NCBI GenBank assembly: GCA_017743605.1
Contig: JAGHYO010000162.1
Span: forward strand, 1-5,546
DNA: 5,546 nt
DNA from: Thermoflexus sp.
GTDB lineage: Bacteria > Chloroflexota > Anaerolineae > Thermoflexales > Thermoflexaceae
Reading direction: 5' to 3'
Shown: positions 1 to 5,546 of the stretch, piece after piece
Numbering within the stretch: position 1 is the first letter of the stretch
Layout: every line of letters starts with the position of its first letter
Notes under the pieces: generated by a model
The model's input: the letters and a program-made list of their open reading frames with translations, nothing else
Databases searched by the model: none
Told to the model about the DNA's origin: nothing
Position numbers and translations under genes: made by a program

Positions 1-10
1 GGGCGGGTTC

Positions 11-325
11 ATGGCGGGGAGCCCGCTGGATCTCCCCGGGGTGATTGGGGAAGGGGACCAATACAACTACGAGAGGATGCGGCAGCTCATCGGCGAGATC
101 ATCCGCATAGACCCATACGCGGGGACCGTGCTCTCCGAGCTCTATCACTGTCGCGAAAGCGACATTCAGGCGGTGAGCTCGCTGGTTTCTGGCTACATCC
201 TCAACGTCGCGACCCGCCGCATGCTGTTCCAGGTCCTCATGGCGTCCCTTGTCGCCCTGCTCGGCGGCGTGCTGGGTCTTCTGGCCTTGTATGTTGCGGC
301 CAGGCTGTCAGCCGTTGGCTGGTAG
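11..325 (+). CDS. small single-pass membrane protein, function unknown (start uncertain)
   Basis: The 104-residue protein has a soluble N-terminal part of about 68 residues, probably helical (for example around 18-33 and 50-66). A hydrophobic helix at about 72-97 follows, flanked by R69-R70 and R98, and only six residues come after it. It therefore resembles a tail-anchored or C-terminally anchored protein with the soluble part in the cytoplasm; the topology is inferred from the positive-inside rule. There is no cleavable signal peptide and no catalytic motif I recognise. The ATG at 11 is only ten bases into the window and no SD is visible there. The frame is open to the window edge, so the gene may start further upstream. 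The stop is TAG. It lies 30 nt before the large FtsK-like ATPase gene on the same strand, so co-transcription and a role as a membrane partner of that ATPase are plausible but unproven. Codon use matches its neighbours. Confidence 0.7.
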   Translation: MAGSPLDLPGVIGEGDQYNYERMRQLIGEIIRIDPYAGTVLSELYHCRESDIQAVSSLVSGYILNVATRRMLFQVLMASLVALLGGVLGLLALYVAARLSAVGW

Positions 326-343
326 CCGCCCCGACGGCCTCGC

Positions 344-350
344 GAGGAGG
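344..350 (+). promoter_or_regulatory. Shine-Dalgarno for the FtsK-like ATPase, partly within a short hairpin
   Basis: GAGGAGG at 344-350 lies 5 nt before the ATG at 356 and fixes that start. Its 3' half falls in the right arm of a possible 5-bp hairpin: GCCTC at 337-341 pairs with GAGGC at 347-351, with a 5-nt loop. Its 5' half overlaps a 10-bp perfect palindrome, CCTCGCGAGG, at 338-347. Either structure could lower translation unless ribosomes leaving the upstream gene (stop at 323-325) melt it. The SD is clear; the regulatory idea is inference. Confidence 0.7.
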
Positions 351-355
351 CGCGC

Positions 356-3300
356 ATGGCGTCCCGCCCTCTGAAACTCATCATCCTGCAAGGCGATGTC
401 GATCGAGCCCCGAGCTACGCCAAGCGGGCGGGGGCCTTGAAAAAGCGGGCTGAAGAGGCTGGCGGGGTTGGGGTGGGCTCCCCTCCGTCCCGCCTGTGGT
501 ACGCCCACCTGCGGCTGTGGGAGAGCGCGCGGGTTGTGGTCCCGCTCTATGTGGGCCGGACCCACGCGGGCAGGCCGGCGATCCACGGGCTCTCCTTCCC
601 CATCCCGGTGGCGGACAACAGCCCCATCGCCCTTCTGGCGGGGCTCCTGCGCTTTGTGGGCAGGCTGGTGTCCGAGGCCCAGCAGGCGGGCATCCCGCTG
701 GAGCGGGCGTTCCGCGTCTTCCTGCGGACCATCATCCCGAAAGAGGGTGCCTCCATCGAGGTGTTCAGCCTGTTTCTCTCCGAAACAGACCCGGTTTGGG
801 GGGTGATCGAGAGCGACGCCGTCAGCGCGTCGCCGCCGACCCTCCAAGAGGCAACCCCGCTGCGTCACTTGGTGGCGGGATCCTCGAGCGCTCTGGAGCT
901 GAAGCAGATCCTCATGGAGAAGCTCACCGGGGTTTTGCGAGCCCCCGACTACGTGGATATGGATGAGGGCGATGGCTGGGATGAGGAAGAGGAAGGGACG
1001 GCTTCTCGCCGCGAGGAGCTCGCGCCCTCGCCGCCCCCCGCGGCGGAGCGGGAAGAGGAGGACGAGGAGGAGGGCTCCTCGCAGGAAACCGACGCCGCGG
1101 GCGGGGGAGAAGAAGAAGCAGGCGAGCCCGTCTCCGGGGAGGAGGTCTCCGCCGCCGGGCAGACGGAGCCTCTCCCGTTCTTTGACAACCTGGCTCGGTT
1201 TGCCAAACGCGTCCAGAAGCCCCCCGTCCTCCCCTTGCCGCACCCCGCGGTCTGGCTGGCTCACGCCGGGTCGGTCGTGGCCGCGTGGCTGACGTCCTTC
1301 TGGCCTGCGCTGTACGCGCCGCTGGGGGCCCGTCACCCTGTTCTGCTGTTGCTGATCCCCCACGGGCTGCTGGTCCGCGCCGCCATGGCCCTCACCCTGT
1401 CCGGGGCCGGGCAGGACGCGACCGTGGTGGCGCTGATCTGGGTGGCCCTGATCGCCTCGTTCTTCGCCGTCGTCTCAACGGCCTATCGGGCCGCCGGATA
1501 CGAGCTGGATCCCCTCAAGGGGCTGATGGCCGTTTTGCGGGTCATCGCCTCCGCCATCGCCGCGGCCCGGGGGCCGCGCGGACAGCAACAAGCGCAGGGC
1601 GGCGCGGGCGCATCCGCGGGGAGCTTCCAGATCGGGGGCGGGGGAGGCAGGGCCGGACAGCAGGCGTCGGACGTGCTGGTGGTTCTGGCCGCCGTCGCCC
1701 ACCACATCCCCTTCCTGTCCTTTCTGTCTCCGGTGCTGCTGGGAGCGGCCCTGTCCGTGGAGGCGAGGGGCGCTCCCTCCCTCAGCGTGTTGCTGGCGGC
1801 CTCGCTGATCGCCCGGCATCTGGCTTCCTCCGCGCTGCATGCCGTGGCCGCGGCGCTCCTAGCGGCGGCCAGCCCGCCGGGGATCTGGATGATCCCGCAC
1901 GAGGAGCTCAGGAAGGCCTGGGCGGAGATGCGGGCGCGCCTGATGGAGGCGCTGGCGGATCTGCGCCGGGGAAGGCTGTTCCGGTTCGGGCGGGCGTCGG
2001 AGGGGGGGCGCTCCATCCGGGTGCGCTTGGCCCCCGTGAGGGCCGACCCCGCGATCTTGGAACTGGTGCGGGAGGTCGAGGCCTCCCTCGGCCTGCGGGC
2101 GGCCCTCCAGCGCTACGTCCTGGCCTTGGAGGCGGCCTCGGAAAACCCCGAGGCCCCCGCGGACAGCCGGCGGATGTGGATGGAGGCGGCGCGGGCAGTG
2201 CGGGAGATCCTGGGATCCGGCCAGCCGCTGATCGTCCCCCACATCCAAGACTGCGTCTACACCTCCCTCATCCGCTTCCTCCCGCAACCCGCCCTGGCCG
2301 ATTTCCGCCCCGAGGACGTCCCGGAGGTTCGAGACGAGACCGATGGGGGGGAGCAGCAAATCAGGGGGATCCCCTTCCGAAGGCCTGGCGGGCGGCGCGG
2401 CTACGGCTTTGATGACGACGATGAGGAGAGGGGGAAAGGGCCGACCTTGGCGGAGATGCTGAAGGAGCCAAGGGTGGTCGCCCCCGCCGTCTCCGGCGCG
2501 CTGGACCAGATGCGGAAGAGGCAGATCGCCATCCCCGGGGCCGCGTGGGACGAGAAGGCCCTGGGGCTTCGCGTGGGCCGGATGCGCCCTCTGGGCGCGG
2601 AGCAACAGAAGGAGCTCACCCGGCGGGCGGGGGAGGAGCTGCATCTCCGCGTCTTCGGTCGGGAGGCCTTTGTCCCGTTCGCCTACTCCGCCATGCGCGG
2701 GGCCGGCGCGGGCTACATGCCCTTCGGCCTGATGGCCTCGCCCCGCCGCTCGGCGCACGTGGTCATCGCCGCGCCCACACGGAGCGGCAAGTCCGTGGCC
2801 ATGGCGGGCATGTTGATGCGCCTGGCGCTGGCCGATCTGGATCCCAAGCTGCCCTTCCGCCTCTCCAGCTTCTTCATCGACGGCAAGGGCGAGACGGCCA
2901 GCATGCTGGCCCCCATGGCCCGCCATATGCTGCTCCCTCCCATGTCCTTCGACGCCACCAACCCATGGCCCATCCTCTGGGCCTACTCCGCCGCCGCGGC
3001 GGCGGTCGTGGCCCGCAACGCCTTCGCCGCGGAGATCCAGCGGGCCGCGGAGGCCCTCCGCCAGGAGGGGAAGGAGATCCCTCCCCTCATCCAGCAGGCC
3101 CTGCAGGACCCCACGGTGTTCGGCAGGATGGCGGCCATCCTGCCGGAGGCCGCCGCCTGGCTGCTCGTCATGATCGACGAGTTCTGGGGCATTCAGGACG
3201 CCATGGGGCAGTTGCGGGCGATCAAGGTGGAGATCCCCGGGCAGGACAAGCCGGTTCAGGTCAGCGCCGTGGAGATCCTGAACGCCTGCCTCAACCGGGT

Positions 3301-3946
3301 GATCCTGATGGGGGCCTCGGCGGGGGTCTCGGTGAGCGTCGCCACCCAGTCGCCGCGCAAGGAGGCCTTCAGCCTGTCCTCCATGCGGGACAACTGCAGC
3401 GTCATGCTCGGGCCATCGGTCCCGCAGCAGCTCGTCGTTTCGTTGCTGTCGGACGAGATGAAGCAGGCCATGGCGGCCATCCGGACCATTTACGTGTCCG
3501 GGTCGGGAGGGCATGGGTCTCTGCCGACCTACACGTGGCTTCTCCTGCCGCGCTCGACGGCCTACGGGGCGCTGGATGGGGAGCGGCTGATCACCTCCGG
3601 CGACGAGCGGGGCGGGGAGAAATACGGCGGCGACCTGATCTACCCGCCCTACACGCCGCCGGAGGCCCTGGCCCGCCTGCCGGAGCCGCGTCCCTATCGG
3701 GTGGGCCGGGAGCCCTTGGAGGCCCTGCTGAGGCTGGCCCGCGTCGCCGCGGGCCGGGAGGGCTTCCCCATGCTGTCCCGGCTGGCCTCGGCGCAAGACC
3801 CGGAGCGGGAGCTTCGGGCTCTGCTGGCGGAGATGCTGTCCTGGCCGTGGGAGGGCGACCCGAACGCGACCCAGCGGGCGCTGTCCATCGGGCAGAAAGC
3901 CATCGCCGACATCGCCGCGGTGCTGCACGCGCAAATCCAAGCCTGA
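356..3946 (+). CDS. membrane-anchored FtsK/SpoIIIE-like DNA translocase ATPase, large and divergent
   Basis: This 1196-residue protein is probably an ATP-driven double-stranded DNA pump at the membrane. Regions in order: 1-200, a soluble domain I do not recognise; 201-268, a very acidic, low-complexity Glu/Asp/Pro/Ser linker; about 299-376 and 440-505, a membrane region with four or five hydrophobic spans (299-320, 328-348, 355-376, 440-467, 476-505) interrupted by a Gly/Gln-rich basic loop at 405-438; 516-650, a helical cytoplasmic stalk; 660-695, a second charged linker (D686-E691); and about 760-1075, the motor. Motor landmarks are APTRSGKS at 806-813 (K812, S813), IDGKGE at 841-846 (equivalent to the FtsK IDPK strand), MIDE at 939-942, ATQ at 996-998, MRDN at 1010-1013 (R1011 a candidate arginine finger) and YVSGSGG at 1046-1052 (like the FtsK LYSG segment). 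The first Walker A glycine is replaced by A806. No FtsK gamma winged helix is apparent at the C-terminus, so chromosomal FtsK is unlikely; a TcpA- or TraD-like coupling role fits better. Typical FtsK proteins are 750-1350 residues. The family call is firm, the role inferred. Confidence 0.85.
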   Translation: MASRPLKLIILQGDVDRAPSYAKRAGALKKRAEEAGGVGVGSPPSRLWYAHLRLWESARVVVPLYVGRTHAGRPAIHGLSFPIPVADNSPIALLAGLLRFVGRLVSEAQQAGIPLERAFRVFLRTIIPKEGASIEVFSLFLSETDPVWGVIESDAVSASPPTLQEATPLRHLVAGSSSALELKQILMEKLTGVLRAPDYVDMDEGDGWDEEEEGTASRREELAPSPPPAAEREEEDEEEGSSQETDAAGGGEEEAGEPVSGEEVSAAGQTEPLPFFDNLARFAKRVQKPPVLPLPHPAVWLAHAGSVVAAWLTSFWPALYAPLGARHPVLLLLIPHGLLVRAAMALTLSGAGQDATVVALIWVALIASFFAVVSTAYRAAGYELDPLKGLMAVLRVIASAIAAARGPRGQQQAQGGAGASAGSFQIGGGGGRAGQQASDVLVVLAAVAHHIPFLSFLSPVLLGAALSVEARGAPSLSVLLAASLIARHLASSALHAVAAALLAAASPPGIWMIPHEELRKAWAEMRARLMEALADLRRGRLFRFGRASEGGRSIRVRLAPVRADPAILELVREVEASLGLRAALQRYVLALEAASENPEAPADSRRMWMEAARAVREILGSGQPLIVPHIQDCVYTSLIRFLPQPALADFRPEDVPEVRDETDGGEQQIRGIPFRRPGGRRGYGFDDDDEERGKGPTLAEMLKEPRVVAPAVSGALDQMRKRQIAIPGAAWDEKALGLRVGRMRPLGAEQQKELTRRAGEELHLRVFGREAFVPFAYSAMRGAGAGYMPFGLMASPRRSAHVVIAAPTRSGKSVAMAGMLMRLALADLDPKLPFRLSSFFIDGKGETASMLAPMARHMLLPPMSFDATNPWPILWAYSAAAAAVVARNAFAAEIQRAAEALRQEGKEIPPLIQQALQDPTVFGRMAAILPEAAAWLLVMIDEFWGIQDAMGQLRAIKVEIPGQDKPVQVSAVEILNACLNRVILMGASAGVSVSVATQSPRKEAFSLSSMRDNCSVMLGPSVPQQLVVSLLSDEMKQAMAAIRTIYVSGSGGHGSLPTYTWLLLPRSTAYGALDGERLITSGDERGGEKYGGDLIYPPYTPPEALARLPEPRPYRVGREPLEALLRLARVAAGREGFPMLSRLASAQDPERELRALLAEMLSWPWEGDPNATQRALSIGQKAIADIAAVLHAQIQA

Positions 3947-3956
3947 GGGAGGCGAA

Positions 3957-4307
3957 ATGGATTTCGGAGCGCTGATGCTGTGGGGAGCTTCCGTGCTGGT
4001 CCTGCTGGCCCTGCTGGCGGTCCTTGGGGTGAGCCTGCTGGCTATTGTGGGCTGGGCGGTTGGGCATGTGGCGGGGATGATCTCTTCGGCCCGGCATGGG
4101 GTGGTGCTCCCGGACCTCTGGACGATCCTGTATGCCGCCTCCGCCCTGCTGGCCGCCTCCATGGCCGCCCAGATCGTAGTGCAGGATCCGTTGCGGAGCA
4201 TCCTGTTCGGGATCGAGCCCTCCGCCATGCAAGAGCTGGCGAGGACGGTCGGAAACTTCGTCGTGGACATCATCCGGGGGGTCGCGCCTCCCCTTCCATC
4301 GCGGTGA
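3957..4307 (+). CDS. small polytopic membrane protein, function unknown
   Basis: This 116-residue protein starts 10 nt after the ATPase stop, with GGGAGG at 3947-3952 lying 4 nt before the ATG, so it is almost certainly translated from the same message. Residues 6-42 are nearly all hydrophobic, enough for one long helix or a tight hairpin. Residues 54-75 form a second clear membrane helix. R46-H47 lie between them, and 90-109 could be an amphipathic helix, followed by a short Pro-rich tail. There is no signal-peptidase site that I would trust and no recognised motif. Size and hydrophobicity recall the small membrane subunits found in DNA-transfer and secretion systems (VirB2/VirB3-like in size only), but I see no sequence similarity that supports naming one. 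The stop is TGA. The position suggests a partner or membrane-ring component for the ATPase. Confidence 0.8.
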   Translation: MDFGALMLWGASVLVLLALLAVLGVSLLAIVGWAVGHVAGMISSARHGVVLPDLWTILYAASALLAASMAAQIVVQDPLRSILFGIEPSAMQELARTVGNFVVDIIRGVAPPLPSR

Positions 4308-4309
4308 CG

Positions 4310-4326
4310 CCGCGCGCGGGTAGAAT
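4310..4326 (+). promoter_or_regulatory. possible promoter (-10 TAGAAT) with adjoining palindrome
   Basis: TAGAAT at 4321-4326 differs from TATAAT at one base and opens an unusually AT-richer patch (4321-4346) in this GC-rich DNA. It lies 35 nt before the next start codon. No convincing -35 box is found 16-18 nt upstream. Immediately upstream is the 10-bp perfect palindrome CCGCGCGCGG (4310-4319), which could be an operator half-site pair or chance in G+C-only sequence. Support is composition and position only. Confidence 0.35.
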
Positions 4327-4346
4327 CTTGGCAAACACCCTTTTCC

Positions 4347-4355
4347 GAGAGGAGG
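4347..4355 (+). promoter_or_regulatory. very strong Shine-Dalgarno for the 150-residue gene
   Basis: GAGAGGAGG at 4347-4355, containing the full AGGAGG core at 4350-4355, lies 6 nt before the ATG at 4362. This is the best ribosome binding site in the window and suggests high translation of the small soluble protein downstream. Confidence 0.85.
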
Positions 4356-4361
4356 AAAGCC

Positions 4362-4814
4362 ATGAGCAGCGCGAGCGCTGTCCACGTCACGGCCTTCCGC
4401 CTCACGCGGCACGACATGTCCCCGGAGCAGGCGGAGGCCCTGCACAAGGCGGTCGAGGTCCTGCTGGGGCAGTTGGGGATCGAGGGGCCCTTCACGATAA
4501 GCGTCCACGAGCACAAGCAGGCCGTCCCCGATGCCCAAACGCTGGTCGGCCTTCTGGGGGAGGCGGCCCAGAAGGACGCGGGCGAGGGGAAGGTACCCTC
4601 GGACGTGGCCCACGTGCTGGTCGCCGAACTGGTCCTGCCCGTGAACATGCTGGCCGACGCGTTGCCGGCCATCCAGAGGGCCGCGCAGGCCAAGCAGATC
4701 CCGCCATGCTACGTGATCCGGGCGAACATGAAGCGGGACGATGCGGGCAACTTCACCTTCAACTACTACGAGCGAGTCCTCGAGGTCAGGGTCGAGACCG
4801 TCCGGTTGACGTAG
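4362..4814 (+). CDS. soluble alpha/beta protein of 150 residues, function unknown
   Basis: I do not recognise the family. There is no membrane helix or signal peptide, so it should be cytoplasmic. By eye the pattern alternates strands and helices: a strand at 7-14, a helix at 20-40, a strand at 43-52, a helix at 57-71, a strand at 81-91, a helix at 94-110, a strand at 113-121 and a final long strand pair at about 129-149. That layout would suit a small two-layer alpha/beta fold. The helix at 94-110 is rich in Ala and Gln. There is one cysteine (C115) and no evident metal or nucleotide motif. The start is fixed by a strong SD. A possible -10 box lies 35 nt upstream and a strong intrinsic terminator begins 16 nt after the TAG stop, so the gene can be read as its own transcription unit, although read-through from the upstream operon is also likely. 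It may be an accessory or regulatory factor of the translocation module; this is inference from position alone. Confidence 0.8.
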   Translation: MSSASAVHVTAFRLTRHDMSPEQAEALHKAVEVLLGQLGIEGPFTISVHEHKQAVPDAQTLVGLLGEAAQKDAGEGKVPSDVAHVLVAELVLPVNMLADALPAIQRAAQAKQIPPCYVIRANMKRDDAGNFTFNYYERVLEVRVETVRLT

Positions 4815-4829
4815 CCTCGTCTCCCCCAG

Positions 4830-4873
4830 GCCGGGGCCGCGTGCCGCACGGCATGCGGCCCCGGCGCTTTCTT
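4830..4873 (+). terminator. intrinsic terminator (17-bp GC-rich stem, T-rich tail)
   Basis: The outer arms GCCGGGGCCGC (4830-4840) and GCGGCCCCGGC (4855-4865) are perfect reverse complements. The inner arms GTGCCG (4841-4846) and CGGCAT (4849-4854) extend the stem through one G-U pair to 17 bp around a two-base centre (a four-base loop if the top pair opens). The tail GCTTTCTT (4866-4873) follows on the + strand. The minus-strand side has no T tract, so it works in one direction only. It lies 16 nt after the stop of the 150-residue gene and 16 nt before the next ATG. Confidence 0.85.
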
Positions 4874-4889
4874 GCGGAACGGCAAGCGG

Positions 4890-5546
4890 ATGGGCTGGAG
4901 CCGCTTCCTCGCCGTGATGGAGAGGCCGCCGTCTCCCGACTGGCTTCTTGTCAAGAGGGAAGGGCGGGCCTTTCTGGAGATGCCCGACTGGGGCGCGTCC
5001 GCTTGGCTCGTCCAAGAGGCCGGGGAGCTGCCGGAGCCGCTGCGGGAGGAGATCTCCCTCTTCGACCTGATCCAGATGGCCGATGCCGAGGGCGTGATGC
5101 TGAGCATCCAGCCGCTCCTGCGTGTGATCGTGGAGGAGGCGCTGGGCGATGAGGCCGGCCTCCCCGCTTCTGAGATCGACCTCCTGATCCCGGAAAGGGA
5201 CGTTTTGGAGATCCCGCTCTGGCAGGAGCCGCCGGCCCGGAGGGCCGGCCTGGTCTCCTTCCTTCTCCTTCCCAGGCAGGATCCAGGAGGCAGCGTGGGC
5301 TTCTCCCTGCTTTCCGGCCACCTGCTTTCCGAGCACGCCGTCCCAGCCCTCAGGGCGCTGGCCGGGACCTATCCGGTCCAGGGGGCTGCGCGCCTATCCG
5401 TGCGGCCCAGCTCCCAGACGAGGCCTCAGATCTCCGTGGCGGACGAGGCCCTGATGGCGGCCTTCGGGCTGATCGGGGAGGCCTTCCGCCGCAGTCAAGC
5501 GGCGACGGAAAGGCTGGCCCGGCGCGGGGCGCTGGACGTCTTGAAG
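4890..5546 (+). CDS. unrecognised protein, N-terminal 219 residues (runs off the window)
   Basis: An open frame with strongly GC-rich third positions runs from ATG 4890 to the window end without a stop, so the protein exceeds 219 residues. I do not recognise it. The first 40 residues carry four tryptophans (W3, W18, W34, W39). Residues 44-110 are acidic and probably helical, 119-128 form a hydrophobic strand, 140-160 look helical, and 185-214 look like a helix turning basic (R200, R201, R208, R211, R212). There is no signal peptide or membrane helix in the visible part. The start is uncertain: no good SD precedes 4890. In-frame alternatives are TTG 4872 (inside the terminator tail), GTG 4914 and ATG 4917, the last two with GGAG at 4897-4900 at a long spacing. 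It follows the terminator closely, so expression may need read-through or a promoter within the preceding gene. It could be a further component of the same module; nothing in the sequence proves this. Confidence 0.7.
   Translation, partial: MGWSRFLAVMERPPSPDWLLVKREGRAFLEMPDWGASAWLVQEAGELPEPLREEISLFDLIQMADAEGVMLSIQPLLRVIVEEALGDEAGLPASEIDLLIPERDVLEIPLWQEPPARRAGLVSFLLLPRQDPGGSVGFSLLSGHLLSEHAVPALRALAGTYPVQGAARLSVRPSSQTRPQISVADEALMAAFGLIGEAFRRSQAATERLARRGALDVLK

Noticed and set aside
1036..1080. GAG/GAC-rich stretch considered as a DNA tandem repeat
   Set aside because: It is irregular and explained by the acidic linker codons; there is no constant repeat unit.
1634..1652. G-quadruplex-like G runs in the ATPase gene
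   Set aside because: Only three runs of three or more G are present (1634-1638, 1640-1644, 1650-1652), and they encode the glycine-rich loop. This is adequately explained by coding sequence.
4328..4346. TTGGCA-N-TTTT stretch considered as a -35 or sigma-54 site
   Set aside because: No -10 lies at the right distance (the SD is there), and the sigma-54 GG/GC elements do not match in sequence or spacing.
1859..4693. Very long minus-strand open frame (944 codons) opposite the ATPase
   Set aside because: Its translation is low-complexity Gly/Arg/Pro/His-rich, has no SD and lies antisense to a gene with clear motor motifs. It is the expected antisense shadow of GC-biased codons.
3980..5152. + strand open frame of 390 codons overlapping the 116- and 150-residue genes
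   Set aside because: It is out of frame with genes that have strong SDs and coherent membrane or alpha/beta patterns, and its product is Gly/Arg/Pro-rich low complexity.
5231..5249. 8-bp perfect inverted repeat (GCCGGCCC / GGGCCGGC) in the last gene
   Set aside because: It is within a coding frame with no T tract, and short GC palindromes are common at this base composition.
3591..5336. Long minus-strand open frame (581 codons) across the small genes
   Set aside because: It spans four well-supported + strand genes and a terminator, with shadow-like composition and no recognisable domain.

Overview
This is a GC-rich bacterial window (about two-thirds G+C by eye, with strongly GC-biased third codon positions). 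All genes are on the + strand and tightly packed. Strong Shine-Dalgarno (SD) sequences, frequent AGG, GGG and GAG codons, very few cysteines and many Glu/Arg residues would suit a thermophilic or GC-rich Chloroflexota- or Thermus-like bacterium. That placement is a guess from composition; no taxonomic marker gene is present.

Layout: (1) positions 11-325 encode a small protein with one C-terminal membrane helix; its true start may lie upstream of the window. (2) Positions 356-3946 encode the dominant gene, a 1196-residue membrane-anchored ATPase. Its C-terminal motor reads as FtsK/SpoIIIE-type (FtsK-HerA superfamily): Walker A-like APTRSGKS at 806-813, Walker B MIDE at 939-942, an ATQ sensor at 996-998 and an Arg-finger-like MRDN at 1010-1013. 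(3) Positions 3957-4307 encode a small protein with at least two membrane helices, starting 10 nt after the ATPase stop. (4) Positions 4362-4814 encode a soluble 150-residue protein of unknown function, with a very strong SD, a possible -10 box upstream and an intrinsic terminator just downstream (stem 4830-4865, T-rich tail to 4873). (5) Positions 4890-5546 hold the first 219 codons of an unrecognised gene that runs off the window.

Genes 1-3 look like one operon: gaps of 30 and 10 nt, and a DNA-pump ATPase bracketed by two small membrane proteins. The most economical reading is part of a DNA-translocation machine, for example a divergent conjugative coupling apparatus or other DNA transfer system on a mobile element, rather than chromosomal FtsK. 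No relaxase, VirB4-like ATPase, integrase or phage gene is visible to prove this. Gene 4 looks like its own short transcription unit. Gene 5 starts 16 nt after the terminator tail without a clear SD, so its expression may depend on terminator read-through or on a promoter inside gene 4.

No tRNA, rRNA, CRISPR array, insertion sequence or attachment site was seen. No stretch above 75 nt lacks a gene.
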